From Omphiscola glabra (Eukaryota > Mollusca > Gastropoda > Lymnaeidae): a stretch of DNA of 64,000 nucleotides. Location: positions 14,658,441 through 14,722,440 of the forward strand of contig OZ024807.1 of the NCBI GenBank assembly GCA_964017045.1, written 5' to 3'. The first letter of the stretch is position 1. Each line of letters begins with the position of its first letter. The position numbers and the translations under genes were made by a program. The notes under the pieces were generated by a model, which worked only from the letters and a program-made list of their open reading frames with translations, did no database searches and had not been told where the DNA came from. Shown here piece after piece: positions 13,935-25,518 of this stretch.

Positions 13935-14275
13935 CTTAGAAGTGAAGACATTTGAATGAAGACCTTAGTCTCCGTCTTTGAAGTGAATACATTTCAATGA
14001 AGACCTTAGTCTCCGTCTTTGAAGTGAAGACATGTTGAATAAAGACATAGTCTCCGTCTTTGAAGTGAAGACATGTTGAATGAAGACCTTAGTCTCCGTC
14101 TTTGAAGTGAAGACATGTTGAATGAAGATTCTCAGACTCCGTCTTAGTAGTGAAGACATGTTGAATGAAGACCGTACTCCGTCTTTGAAGTTAAGACATG
14201 TTGAAGACCGTAGACTCCGTCTTTGAAATAGAGACATGTTGAATGAAGACATCAGACTCCGTCTTCGAAATGGAG
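13935..14275. repeat. About 42-bp minisatellite (GAAGTGAAGACATGTTGAAT type)
   Basis: About eight units of 36-43 bp also contain AGTCTCCGTCTTT. The period is near 14 codons, which gives a false open frame. Confidence 0.92.
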
Positions 14276-14815
14276 ACAGTTCCTCTTAGAGATAAAGTGA
14301 AGCATGTCTTTGATAGGTTTTCAGTTCTCTTTCAGACGAAATCATTTCGAATGAGATTGTTCGTGTCTAATTAATCTACTTTAAAGCTTAATCGCAGTCC
14401 AACACTTTTATAACAAGTTGATCGAATTTGAATTGCATAACTTTCTAAAACCTTTTTTTTATCTTTCATTGTTGAAAACATGCGTATTGGAGAATTGCAT
14501 TTATTTTTAGGTATGTGCACCAAATTGTATTTTTAAACATTCACGAAAGTATTCTTCTCTTTTAAGCGAGGGAGCAAAACAATACGTTTCTCAAAAATGC
14601 ATTTTTTCATTAAAAAGACAGGAAACATGATATTTTAAAAAAACTTAACTAAGTGGCGCAAAGGTGATGTTGTCTGATAGGTGATGTCAAAGGTATTGTT
14701 GTCTGTTAGATGATGTCAAAGGTGATGTTGTCTGGCTCTAGCTCAAGCAGTAACTCGTTCAAATTCGCCAGAGATGCCCTTCAGCTGTGGGTTATGTACA
14801 TATCAGCAAAGTTCA

Positions 14816-15690
14816 TCATCATCATCATGTCCTTTAGTCCTTGGATCGTTGGGGCGCCACAGATGACATGATTTCTTTAGCGAGCCCTTGTTTCCTTGCG
14901 CTTTTTTAGAGTCACCAGGAGGTCATCGTACTGTCCAATTGCCTGACGAATCATTTCTTTCACTTGTTCATTGGAGATATGGTCTCTATAGCAGATGCCA
15001 AGAATGCTTCTGAAACATCTAATCTCCATCGCCTTTATTTTCCTTTCAAGTTCTGCTGTTAATGTCCAGGACTCACAGGCATACAAGAAAATGGAGAGGA
15101 CTAATGAGCGCACCATCCTGATTTTCGTGTGTGTGTGTGGGGGGGGGGGGGGGGGCTATATTTTTGTCGTTCCATATTTTCTTTAGTGCTGTTGTGGTCT
15201 GGGCAATCCTGGCCATCAATTCGGGCTTGGAGCCTTCTTCCGAGAATATTGTTCCTAGGTACTTAAAGCTGCCGTCTCTAATCTTTCCTCCCCAACCTAA
15301 ATTACAGTGGCGATGCCGGTGGTGTTATTCGTTATCAAATTGTCTTTTCTGCACTGATTTGCATGCCAAAGGACGATGAAGTCTTATCGAGACGCTGTAC
15401 TAGGTTGGTGAGCTCTTCTTCGCTTCCGGCCAGTCCATCTATATCATCCGCAAAGCGTAGGTTGGTGATTGTTCTTCCACCAATGCTGACTGTCCCTACA
15501 TGCGCTCCCAGAGCATCTGACATTCTCTCTAAGAAGATGTTGAACAGGGTGGGGGAGAGCAAACAGCCTTATCGTACTCCAACCGTGGTCTTGAACCATT
15601 ATCCGATGTTATTGTTGAAGAAGACAGCACAGGTGGCCTTATCATAGAGGCTGCAAAGTTGGGCACAGCCATACCTAGAAAGAGCCTGTT
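14816..15690 (-). mobile_element. RTE-type LINE relic: reverse transcriptase with FADDIDGLAG
   Basis: Minus-strand fragments encode GCLLSPTLFNIFLERM, NLRFADDIDGLAGSEEEL (the catalytic FADD box), SAEKT, then LYACESWTLTAELERKIKAM. Two in-frame stops lie just upstream of GCLLSP, there is a frameshift after SAEKT, and a G-run near 15139-15155 disrupts the middle. The 3' end carries GGGACATGATGATGATG, a short-repeat tail like the ones at 22858 and 62960. Confidence 0.9.
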
Positions 15691-17499
15691 TTTTTGTTTT
15701 TTTTAAAATACGGCCTCCAAAACCAACGAAGTCGTAAAACAGCCACAAACTTGGCATCAGACTGAAGACTGACTATTGACGCCATATTATCAATGAGGTT
15801 AAAGCACCCGGAATCAACCAGGACCATAAAAGAAGAAAATAGCAAAGATGAACAAGAAATATTTTTGAGAATCGAAAAGTGAAACGACCCATGGATCGGT
15901 TTTATCCCCTAAGTATATCTACATAAATATATCGACATGAGAACTCTTCTATTTCGATCAGAATGACTGCTAATCCACGTTCTACTTTTACAACGCGAAG
16001 ACATATTCACAGGAGACACCAAAACAGAAGTGATAAGGACACAAAGCAAATCGACAGGGAACCTCCCAAAATTTCTAAATTTAGAATCTTACCGCGTCAC
16101 CGCTTGTTAAATGATATTTGTTTTAAAAAATACGCGTGCTTACATCAATCATTTTGTTAACAAAGCCCATAAAAGGCCAAGACCCCCTCCACCCCCCCAC
16201 ACACACACTTCCACCTATAGAGCTAACCATCCATAGATTAGAAGTCTTCCACCGATTCAGATCTTATGTATTTAAGAGTACAGCTCCGAAGTTCAACAGC
16301 CGAGTCACTGACGCATTTGACCCACGTGTTAGACACACACGCACAACGTTACTGTTATTTTTTTTTTTCAAAAGCGCCCCCCTCCCCCACACATACGTCA
16401 ACACATTATGAAAATATTGCCCCTGTTTCAGAGGGCTCTCGCTCTTTCTCTCTCTCTCCCGCTCTCTCTCTCTCTCTTAAGATTTCATCTTTTGAAATCT
16501 ACGGACGTTTAACTTACTCATCGTGACAACGTTCCATATCAGTTCTGTGGAGCAACAACAAGGTCAAGGCAAGCTAAAATTAAAATTGAAGGGGAAAAAA
16601 AACGCCTCAAGTAAACATGCTGGCGGCCAAACCAAACCACGACGACTAATTTACTTCCTGTTCGAACACTGGGCGCGAAGGGAGGTCAGGGACTGAGTCT
16701 TAATATTTAATAATAGAGGCCGATACCGTACTCAGTGGCGACCCCAAGGTGGTGCGATGAGTTTTCTACTTCTTTTTTTTTTTGCGTGTGGGGGGAGGGG
16801 CACTTTGTAGGATTATATTATATTAAATAAATTATGTGTGTGGGGTTGTGTGTTAGGGAGGGAGCGTACAGCTGAGAATTATAAGAGTAAGGGAGGAGGA
16901 ACTGCAATCAGGTTAGGTAGAAGAAAATATGTAAAACAAAGTACGGGGAACCCCGAAAAGGGGACGCATCAAAACAACGAACTTCTCGACAAGATGCCTT
17001 CTTTAGGCGAACAAGCAAAGAGTAAACAAACTTATAAAAATAAAAACTGAGCTGAAATATTGTATTCGAGAGTACAGCCAGAGAAATGAAGTAGACCATT
17101 ATAGTATTGTAAGAGTGCTAATACAGGCAAAGGGGGGAAGGAAGAGAAATAATAAGCCCACTGCAATTGGTTGTACAAAAACAAAAAAAGGGGGGGGGGA
17201 TTTAACAAGTGAAGGTGTTACATGGCATTCGTGCCCTGTAGTGTTAAGGTCCCATAAATATATATTAGTTTGTTCTCTAAGTTCACCGTTCCAGGCGTGT
17301 TGGTACAGGACGCAATAGCGGTAGTGGCTGCATTTAGTCGAGGTACGCCACAGTTGAGTGAAACCATCATTTTTAGCTTCTATTTGAGCTATTTTAAAGA
17401 TATTGAAGATATTAATAGTAGGTAGCGCATCTAGACTGGACATATAATATATCACCATAGCTGATTTCACAATGTGTCCTAAGGGTAAACGTTAGCGAT
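15691..17499. other. No gene seen
   Basis: Mixed AT-rich DNA with a (CT)n run at 16438-16480. The frames have no recognisable domain. Confidence 0.6.
16438..16480. repeat. CT microsatellite
   Basis: A short imperfect (CT)n run. Confidence 0.85.
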
Positions 17500-20400
17500 T
17501 CTTTAATGAAAGTCTCAAGTCAACACTTATTTCATTGGCTTTATCAGCGTGATTGTTATTTCTTTGTCAATGTTTCCTCCTTTAATTTAGATACAGTGTA
17601 ATTATTTGGCCCGGCCTCTCAATGGGGTACAAGGCATGCATATATTAAGAACCTCTTAAGCATTTCTTTAAAGACATGGATCTGCTTTAAAATTTAGGGG
17701 CTCAAGTAGCAGATGGACTGATCCATGAACCAATCTGAAAGAGCGAGATATTACAAGATATTAAAAAAATAGCTACTGTAAAAATTGCTTTAATGTGCTC
17801 ATTGGATTGAGATAAGAGTCATTAATGATTCTCACAAAATTACAATGTAACATTTTCAATGGATTTCTCCATTCCAACACAACCAGCAATGATTTATTTA
17901 TGATGAACTACAACACAAAATACAGTAATCTCTCAGTGTCTATATGTGTAGCCACAATTATTATAAAAAAACATAGCACTAAATGATGGGCTTTTGAACA
18001 AAGGGAAGTGGGGGGGGGGGGGGGGGAAGGGGTGTTCAGCTAAAATAATATTTCCTTTTTAAATAAATTTAAATAAAACACGCCTATAACGATGTTAACC
18101 AGTTACAATTATTACAAATACAAAAATTGTAATTTCTGTGTGCGAGCGTATGACACATATGGGCACTTATGATAAAAAGGTAAATTATTCCAATACAAAA
18201 CCTTTCTGTAAGAGGATGAACTAGGACGTGTGTGTGTTTGAGGGTGATGGGGGAAGCTAATAGCTGTATGCTTTGAGTGGACACATAGACATTTTAGTTA
18301 TCTAAAATAAAGAGTTGAGAATTTTTAACTATAAATGAATATACATTTTTCTCATTTATTTAATATTGCCCTTATCTCATTTTTGTGGGCAGGTGCTAAA
18401 GAATCATCCTCCAAAGATGTGGATTGAATCTGAAAAAATACATGTACTGCAAGAGCAGCGGTTCATTGACAAAAGACAAAGAAATTTTTTAAAAAGCAAA
18501 CACAAAGAAATATTACCACAATTATAAAACTGACAATGCTATATATACAATTACTAAAGATAATTTGTAAAAAATGTAACGAGACCTTTGCTGAGTGACT
18601 TTTGCTAATTAAAAAAGTATAAAATATCTTTTAGTCTAACTTACTCTTAGTTGGCAACTATTTACAATCCATGCTTTTGATTAATTAAATCACAGTAAAG
18701 GGCAAACTTTGTTTGAACCCTTTTGAATTTTTAAATTATTTCCCTCATTTTATTATTATAAAATACGTTATTCTTACAATTTAAAATTGCTTATAACCTA
18801 GACTAGATAGGAAAGTAGCTGCATATATTTGGACCTAAGTTGCACCGTAATACAGTGCAACTAAGGATTATACTTTATTGGGATTCAATTGTACCGGTAA
18901 TACAAATGAATGTTTATGATAGATTTTAATATTTTATCCAATATAAAACATAAATAACTGGATTATTAGGTTACAAAAATAGGGATTCTTAAACTTAAAA
19001 CAATTAAAGACCTTAAAGTTATATTTTTTATTTCATATTTTCAGTTAGGTTTAGATAAAGTCACTAATAAGTGACCAGAATTTGTTGAATTTTACAACAA
19101 AGGTCACTACTGCAGAATACCTAAACAAAGTATTTGAATACTAAAATGTCTCTAATAAGTAATATTAACATTAGAAAAAACTCAGAAAAGTGTTAATAAA
19201 AAGCTTCATTTTGAATGCCTTTGACTTTAATTTGTTAAATTACTTATCAATAACTACTAACTACTAATTTAAATTACCATTGACATTATTAACTTTCATT
19301 AATCATTAAGTATTGATTGACAGTAATTAGTCTTAGGCCTACTGCCCTACTGATACCTTTCATCAAAATCAACAAACAAAGTATTAAAATTAAGTCGATT
19401 TAAGTTTAAGTATAGTTTATCATTACTAACAGTAACAGTGACTACCAATGCCCATACTATCAACATAGGAAAACAAAATAGATTACAAAAAACAATAAAG
19501 AAATAATTTTTATTCTAGTTCAAGTCATGAAGTGTCAAGTTATCTCTCACTCTCTCTGCCTCAGTCAATCATATCATCATCAATCTTTTAATTTTAACCA
19601 ACGCTGCCAACAGCAACAGTTCAGTCAGTTGACTCTGCAGCCTTCTGTTCTGTAGTACAGCCACACTCACACACAGGCCCATAACACACTCTTCAGTCTT
19701 CTTACTTAGACCTGGACTAGAGTTAGAACTAATTAAGAAACCTAGGCCTACTGCTTAATTTTACTATTTTTACTTACTTTTCTTTTTAAAACCGCATCTT
19801 CTAGTTGCATAACTTATACTTATACACTTGAGCTTCTGACCTGTTGTTGAAATCTTTATTGTCAATTATCAGAATTATCTTATTACTTAATTGTTTGACT
19901 TTTGAAAACCTTTTTTGTGAAATTCCACAATCAGAAACTACTAACAATTGACTAACAATTACAATGATGGAAAATACCTCATCATACTATCATACTCATA
20001 ACTTAGTATAGTGTATAGTAGTTATTACTGTGTCCAACGACATTTTTTGTCAAAAACTAACATTAAAACTGACAGTAAACTAAAACTACACTCAGTGTAG
20101 TACTTTCTACAGTAGGCTCACTACACACACCACACTACACGACGTCAGTACACTGTACAATTTAATACACTACTACTACTACGACTACGACTACACACTT
20201 ACCTGACTTACTGACTTACACTTACACAGACCACATCAACAACACAAGCTAGGCACAACTTTAATCCTTGTTTGAATATATTTTTTAGATTAAATATAAC
20301 ATAACCCGCAAAATCTCACTAATATTCAAGTTTCAATGGGACTAAAACTAAAACACTAATCTGATCGATCTTGGAAATAAAAGCAATATCAATGTAAGTG

Positions 20401-21490
20401 AAAGAGTCAGAACAGAAGTAGCAGCCATCTTTGAATAACAATAAAATAAATTGGTATTTTACACATCCTGAAGTTTTCTAAAAATAGCTTTTTGATAAAA
20501 TTCTTCTTTAGAGTACCAAGTAACCATTCTAATTAAATTTTAGCCTACAAGGTGGAAAATATATGTATATGACATTAAATTTTTTAATATATTATGGAAA
20601 AATGTAAATCTGACTTATTAATAATAATAAATTACGTAAGTAACCAAATTAGTAACAATTCAACGAAATAGAAATAAAATATCGATTCTTCGTTTACTCA
20701 AAAATTATCTTAAATACAAAGGGGAAGCCCCTTTTCTGTGATAGTGACTTCGATAACAATTTTTAATCCGATTTGAAACAACGGGACGTGAATAGTCGTG
20801 ATACAAAAAGTATCAATATGATAATGATACGTTTAACTAAAACTAAAAATTCAGATGCTTAGGTCCTTATTTATGCAATTGATAGGATTTACTAAAAACT
20901 GTACAACTGCAGGAAAAACTGTCCAGAAAAAAACAAACAATGGCTGACAATGGACTTGGAGAGTCTTGTCTTAAATAAGTATAACTTATAACTTTCTATC
21001 ACTTTAATTGCATAAATAAAAATGTTTACAGCATTCATAAATGGATATATCGCATTTTTAAAAAAGCAATAGCTTGTTATAAATAGTAAGTCCGATTTAA
21101 AAAAATAAAAACCCTTCAAATTTTGAGCTTTTTACACTGTTCCATAGAAATTTTATGAAAAAATGGACACAAGACTAAGACGAATTTGGTATCAATTTAA
21201 ATGTAATTAGACATCACTCATACTCTTCGGTTAATTATCCTAGCTGTAGTAATAAGTAAAATAAAGTTAGTTCATCTTGAGCAAAGTTGTTTAATTTAAC
21301 TTCCAATTATAACCTTATTTTTTTAATTATATTTTGTTTTACTTCATCGGAGGAATTAAGCCATGCCGTTGTAATAAATAGAAAAAATGACTAATGAAAT
21401 GCTTTTCGTTGATTGATTATAATATTAAATATATTTAATTATTTCATAAAAATTAATTTTTTTTTTTTAGAAAGCAATTCAAATATGGTT
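17500..21490. other. Repeat-poor AT-rich tract, possible gene body
   Basis: For about 4 kb there are no minisatellites, LINE or MITE pieces, unlike everything around it. Many short CTAC/ACTA words occur at 20090-20230. A minus-strand AAAGATGGCTGC near 20430 recalls a YY1-type start-site motif. This would suit the introns and UTRs of a minus-strand gene ending near 18352, but no gene can be built. Confidence 0.3.
18352..18429 (-). CDS. Candidate terminal coding exon of an unidentified gene
   Basis: After a good acceptor (ATGTATTTTTTCAG|AT) the minus strand stays open for 25 codons, reading IQSTSLEDDSLAPAHKNEIR and then AILNK before a stop. Hydrophilic, charged composition looks more like protein than the surrounding AT-rich DNA. 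A minus-strand AATAAA lies about 450 bases downstream (plus strand 17892-17897). A strong donor (AGTCAG|GTAAGTG) lies near 20212, but no coding exon could be joined to it. I do not recognise the peptide, and this may be chance. Confidence 0.22.
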   Translation of the reverse strand: MQSTSLEDDSLAPAHKNEIRAILNK

Positions 21491-21560
21491 TACTAACTCG
21501 AAATAGTTACAGTTACAGCCATACTAGGCTGTCTTAGTGGGCCTATTAACAAATGATATA

Positions 21561-21620
21561 AATCAGGGGTCTCAAACTCAAAATATCCGGGGGCCGCAGA
21601 AGGTAGAGTCTGTGTGAGAC
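21561..21620. mobile_element. hAT-like MITE end fragment
   Basis: CAGGGGTCTCAAACTCA followed by GGGGGCCGCAG is a typical 5' end of a hAT-like element. The matching right end (TTTGAGACCCCTG) is absent. Confidence 0.45.
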
Positions 21621-21771
21621 TAGGCCGAATCAAAGGGACTCGCCAGACAAACGCTCCGCAGAGGATTGAGCTCCTCTGCAAACGGGAGCTGGCGAGGGGA
21701 CTCCAAAACTGTACAAAATACGGATAAACCGTACAGGTTGTCATGTATGAAGAATCCCAATTAGTGCCAAC

Positions 21772-21936
21772 CCGTGGCGTAACAATGGCTTGGCATTGGG
21801 GCAGTTGCCAAGGGCGCCGGCCTGCGCCAGTTCAAAAGGGCGCCGCTAAATCTCTAATTTTTCTTTTTTTTTTAAATTTATCAAGGGCGCCAAAAATAAA
21901 TTAGCCAAGGGCGCCAGAAACCCAGTTACGCCTCTG
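21772..21936. mobile_element. MITE with 8-bp target duplication (GGCGTAAC...GTTACGCC)
   Basis: The inverted ends CCGTGGCGTAAC and GTTACGCCTCTG enclose about 165 bp with repeated AAGGGCGCC words. A perfect 8-bp duplication, GTGCCAAC, flanks it, which points to the hAT superfamily. Confidence 0.85.
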
Positions 21937-22439
21937 GTGCCAACCCCACCCCCAACCAGGTTGGGAGCGCACACCTTTTTTTCAAGCCCCTAAACTATAT
22001 TTATATCCTAATATCCAACCCCCTTCTTCATAACGCAGATTTATAACACCATGCGATATATAAATGGAGAATATTTCCGTAAAACAAAAGTAAATAGTGC
22101 GCACCAAGCACAGTTGAGGTATCTTTTCGCGCAGTTATCGGGAATTATATTTAACCCCCCGGGAGGGTGTCGCATGATGCGGTCCGCACCCCTTGAAATC
22201 TGCACGCCAAATAAACTCTACTTCCACTATGGCGGCACTTTATTGTCACTAAGGCTATACATTATGTAAGTTCTGCAATTATGTAATGGGCGTGGGTGTC
22301 GGGGGTTGCCTGCCCTTCGAAATGTTGTAACCAGTCAACGTGTCCTCTTGGTGTATGTGCTGAGGTATTGGTGGTATTTGAACTGTCTGAAGATGACGTA
22401 TGAATTACACATTTTTTAAATTTTCGAACTGTCTTATTG

Positions 22440-22735
22440 TTGTTTTTTTCTTCTTCTTAGCCTCTCTCATTCCTAATGGAGCATAGGACACCCACAATAC
22501 TTTTGCATCTGTCCTTGACCTGGACTATCGTTCAGCCCAACTTTTCTTAATTCTCCTTACCTCTACCTCTAATCCCCTCTTCCGTGTGGCTCTTCCTCTT
22601 TTCCTGGTATCTTGAGCATTCCAGTTCAGGTCATCTCTTGTGATGTTAGTGTTTGGTTTCCTAAACGTGTGCCCCACCCATCTCCATTTTATCTTTTTTA
22701 ATCTCCGTTTCCACTGGAGCACTTGTATTTTATAA
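22440..22735 (-). mobile_element. LINE relic: extreme C-terminus of polyprotein
   Basis: The minus strand encodes KIKWRWVGHTFRKPNTNIT, DLNWN and KRGRATRKRGLEVEVRRIKK, typical of the tail of non-LTR ORF2 proteins (KWxGHxLRK, then a basic stretch). Confidence 0.8.
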
Positions 22736-22855
22736 ATTGATTACTTAAGTTCCGTAACACAGTTGTAGGATTTGGAAAATTTAAAAAATAAACTCACTTT
22801 GAGGGAAATAATCTTGACATATACCCGTTTTGTGTATCCCATAAACTATTATGTT

Positions 22856-22985
22856 TCATCATCATCATGTCCCGTAGTCCTTCGACCGTTGGGGTGCCAC
22901 AGATGACATGCAAACTATTCTTCTCCATTCCTCTCGGTCTTCTGCCTTACGCATAGCATCGCCTAGTTGTAATCCCGTCCATTAT
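22856..22985 (-). mobile_element. RTE-type LINE 3' end, truncated
   Basis: About 130 bp match the 3' ends at 62957 and 14816 (plus-strand words GTTGGGGTGCCACAGATGAC and CATTCCTCTCGGTCTTCTGC), with the CATCATCAT tail at its left edge. It is 5'-truncated, as expected from target-primed reverse transcription. Confidence 0.85.
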
Positions 22986-24143
22986 TTGATATTATCAATG
23001 TTTAGATGTAACAATAAGTGCAAGTTTATCTGACACCGACCGGTGTTCTAGTCTGTGTTTTGACTTCTTTTTCAATGTAGAACTGTAACGCCACCTCTTA
23101 TCTCCCCCTTATTTGTTTTGATATTCACCTCATCGATTATAGTTATAGAGCTCTACCATAACGCACCCCTTTCTTCATTGAAAAAAAAAAGTTTCTTTGA
23201 GTTCTAATATATTCTAACTGGAAAGTGGGGAATGCGCTACGGAGATGCAATTTATAGAAATTCTTTTCTGGAGGGTTCTAACACTCTTCTTATACATATG
23301 CCGGCAGCTTTCTCAGCCTCCACCCCCCACCCGCCATTGACTTCCTCCGAGTTGACCTGCTGTGTTTACACTCAATTCTCCTCTTGTAGAAGCCTTCTCT
23401 GGTGGAAAACTCCTCTGTCAGCCTGGCTTAGCGGTCAAAAAATGTATCGTTTCTTACTAGAAGGTTGGAGCTTAATACCCCGCATCAAACATGGCAATTA
23501 TTATGTCCCTTTTTTATCGTAAAAAAATACTCCTCTCTCCAAATATAACATATAATATTTTAAAAAAGGAACTTTGTAAAAGTAAAAAAAAGTATTGTTT
23601 TTTTCTCATATTAATTTCTATATCTTGAAAAAATTGGAAAGGCAGGCAAGGGAGATTTTATCTCAACCCCCCCCCCCCCCCCCAAACTCAGATTGGAAAA
23701 GCAAATGCTTCCTCCTCCCCCTCCTTGTGTAGACGCCCCTGGTCTCGCGCAACCAATAAACTTTTCAGTTTCTAATCTGGGTCACACTCTCTGGGTGGGT
23801 CTGAACTGTCCCGGTCCTTACTCACCATTGACGTTACTGTTCCACTCTTGCAAAAGAAGCCGTAGGTTGTACTCTTACTCTAACTCACTTTTGAGATATT
23901 TCGAATTTACTAATAACTTCAAAGCTTATAAACATCGAATGATTAGCAAACTTTCTGGCTTGAGGGGATGTTTTAGCGTACGGAACGGTGATGAGATCTT
24001 GGCTGTGCGAATAAGAAATACTTATGCAATTGCCGATTTTAACATTTCAACTCTACAAAATAAAAAAAGACAAAATATCCCATACAACTTGACTCTAACA
24101 ACATGTAGCACACATGGAGCTCTTCACTGTTGCTCACACCATC
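22986..24143. other. No gene recognised
   Basis: The frames at 23232-23522 and 23693-24166 on the plus strand are the longest. Neither shows a known domain, and a 16-base C-run lies just before the second. Probably non-coding. Confidence 0.5.
23420..23492 (+). mobile_element. Possible degenerate tRNA-like SINE head
   Basis: TGGCTTAGCGG fits an A box and GGTTGGAGCTT weakly fits a B box about 45 bases later. The evidence is marginal. Confidence 0.25.
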
Positions 24144-24296
24144 CGGGGCCGGATTTACAATTTTAGGGACCCTAGGCCAAAAAATAATTTGAGGCCCCAT
24201 TTTGAAAAATAAAAAATATAGCTAAGTTTTGGGGCCACTTATTTCGCGGGGCCCCTAGGCCACGGCCTAGTCGGCCTGTCTGTAAATCCGGCCCTG
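24144..24296. mobile_element. hAT-type MITE (GGGCCGGATTTAC...GTAAATCCGGCCCTG)
   Basis: It has near-perfect inverted ends. The flanks ACACCATC and ATACCATC match at 7 of 8. Confidence 0.88.
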
Positions 24297-24539
24297 ATAC
24301 CATCCAATGATGATCTTTGGAATATTCCTTTTGGAAATATGTATTTATTTTAAAGATGTGTTATAATATCGAAAATTATATGGTAATTAAGCTATATTTT
24401 AAGTTCAATTTTTTTTTTCCTTTTTTAAATCAAAATTAGTATTATTAAATATAACTAATAGTATCTCCACTACAAATTTGTATACTTATTTTAAGTTATA
24501 TTTGTCCGATTCTGCAATTTTTTTTATTTCGGAAATCCA

Positions 24540-24705
24540 TATCCGGTTTTGAATTCAGAGTTTCCTGCTCTTAAGTGAGTTGCCGCCCAAGGTTAACGAA
24601 TCCTATCCACCCGGTTATTTTCTTGGCTGGGCCTTTGGCGGGGATTGAACTCCAGACAATCAACTTGAGATTTGCTCAGTTTAGACCACTCGGCTATGCA
24701 TATAT
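24540..24705 (-). mobile_element. tRNA-derived SINE
   Basis: On the minus strand, TAGCCGAGTGGTC (24696-24684) fits an RNA polymerase III A box and GAGTTCAATCC (24652-24642) fits a B box, at tRNA-like spacing. The downstream body (CTAACCTTGGGCGGCAACTC type) recurs on the plus strand near 38790 at about 88 percent over 59 bases. Confidence 0.7.
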
Positions 24706-25236
24706 AAATACTCTTACATTTATACACTCTCACACTTATATACTTTTACATTTATACACTTTCACACTCAAATACTCTTATATTTATAAACTCTCACACT
24801 TATATACTCTTACAGTTATACACTCTCACAATAGTATACTCTTACAATTATTCACTCTCACACTTATATTCTCATAGATTTATACACTCTCAGGCTTATA
24901 AGCTCGCACAGTTGTACACCCTTACACTTATACAATCTCACACGTATACACTCTCACAATATTACACTTTCACACTTATATACTATCATACTATTACATT
25001 TATACACTCTCACATTCTTACACTTCTTACACTCTTACATTTATACACTCTCACATTCTTACACTTCTTACACTCTTACATTTATACACTCTCACACTTA
25101 TAAACTCTTATATTTATACACTCTCACATTCTTACATTTATACACTCTCACACTTTTGCACTCTCACGCGTACACACTCTTACACTCTCACACTAACATA
25201 CTCTCACACTCGTACACTCTCACACTTACACACAGC
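24702..25236. repeat. Degenerate minisatellite (ACTCTCACACTTATAC type), 3' flank of chitinase B
   Basis: A degenerate 16-20 bp repeat of alternating CTCACA, CTTACA and TTATACA words starts about 145 bases past the stop of chitinase B. A cleaner 16-bp version lies at the same place downstream of copy A. Confidence 0.9.
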
Positions 25237-25297
25237 GAATAATAAAAAACAAAAGTACACCACAACAATGTATTTGTGTTCCTTCAATGAACAATGA

Positions 25298-25303
25298 TTT
25301 ATT
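25298..25303 (-). terminator. Poly(A) signal of chitinase B
   Basis: A canonical AATAAA on the minus strand lies 78 bases past the stop codon. It sits in a short block that aligns with the 3' UTR of copy A. Confidence 0.55.
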
Positions 25304-25380
25304 TCAAATTAGTTTTACCATCAAAGATGTTACCCCCCCCCCTCCCCAAATCCTCCCTCCTTCGTCCCCACGATCTGCGC

Positions 25381-25518
25381 CTAAACATTCTTACATTCCT
25401 CATTGATAGCCTTGAGCAAAGGGTATTTTCCCGCATCACATTGAGATCCGTTGAAATCGTCAAAGTCTAGAGTCCATATCATGACGCCCCCGAGTCTTTT
25501 GTTTTTGATAAACTTCAC
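25381..25518 (-). CDS. Chitinase B exon 8: last barrel strand and stop
   Basis: It encodes [20 protein letters not shown], then [14 protein letters not shown] and a short tail ending CKNV before TAG at 25383-25381. The indole of MIWTLD forms the floor of the substrate cleft in the family. The acceptor is TTACACAG|GT. No linker or CBM14 exon follows before the poly(A) signal. Confidence 0.93.
   Translation of the reverse strand: MKFIKNKRLGGVMIWTLDFDDFNGSQCDAGKYPLLKAINEECKNV

Noticed and set aside
23693..24166. Plus-strand ORF of 157 aa
   Set aside because: It starts at a poly-C run, has no known motif and runs into a MITE. Probably chance.
1..24700. A third chitinase copy left of copy B
   Set aside because: No GH18 motif (GGW, DWEYP, MSYD, WTLDFDD) could be found in either strand of this part.
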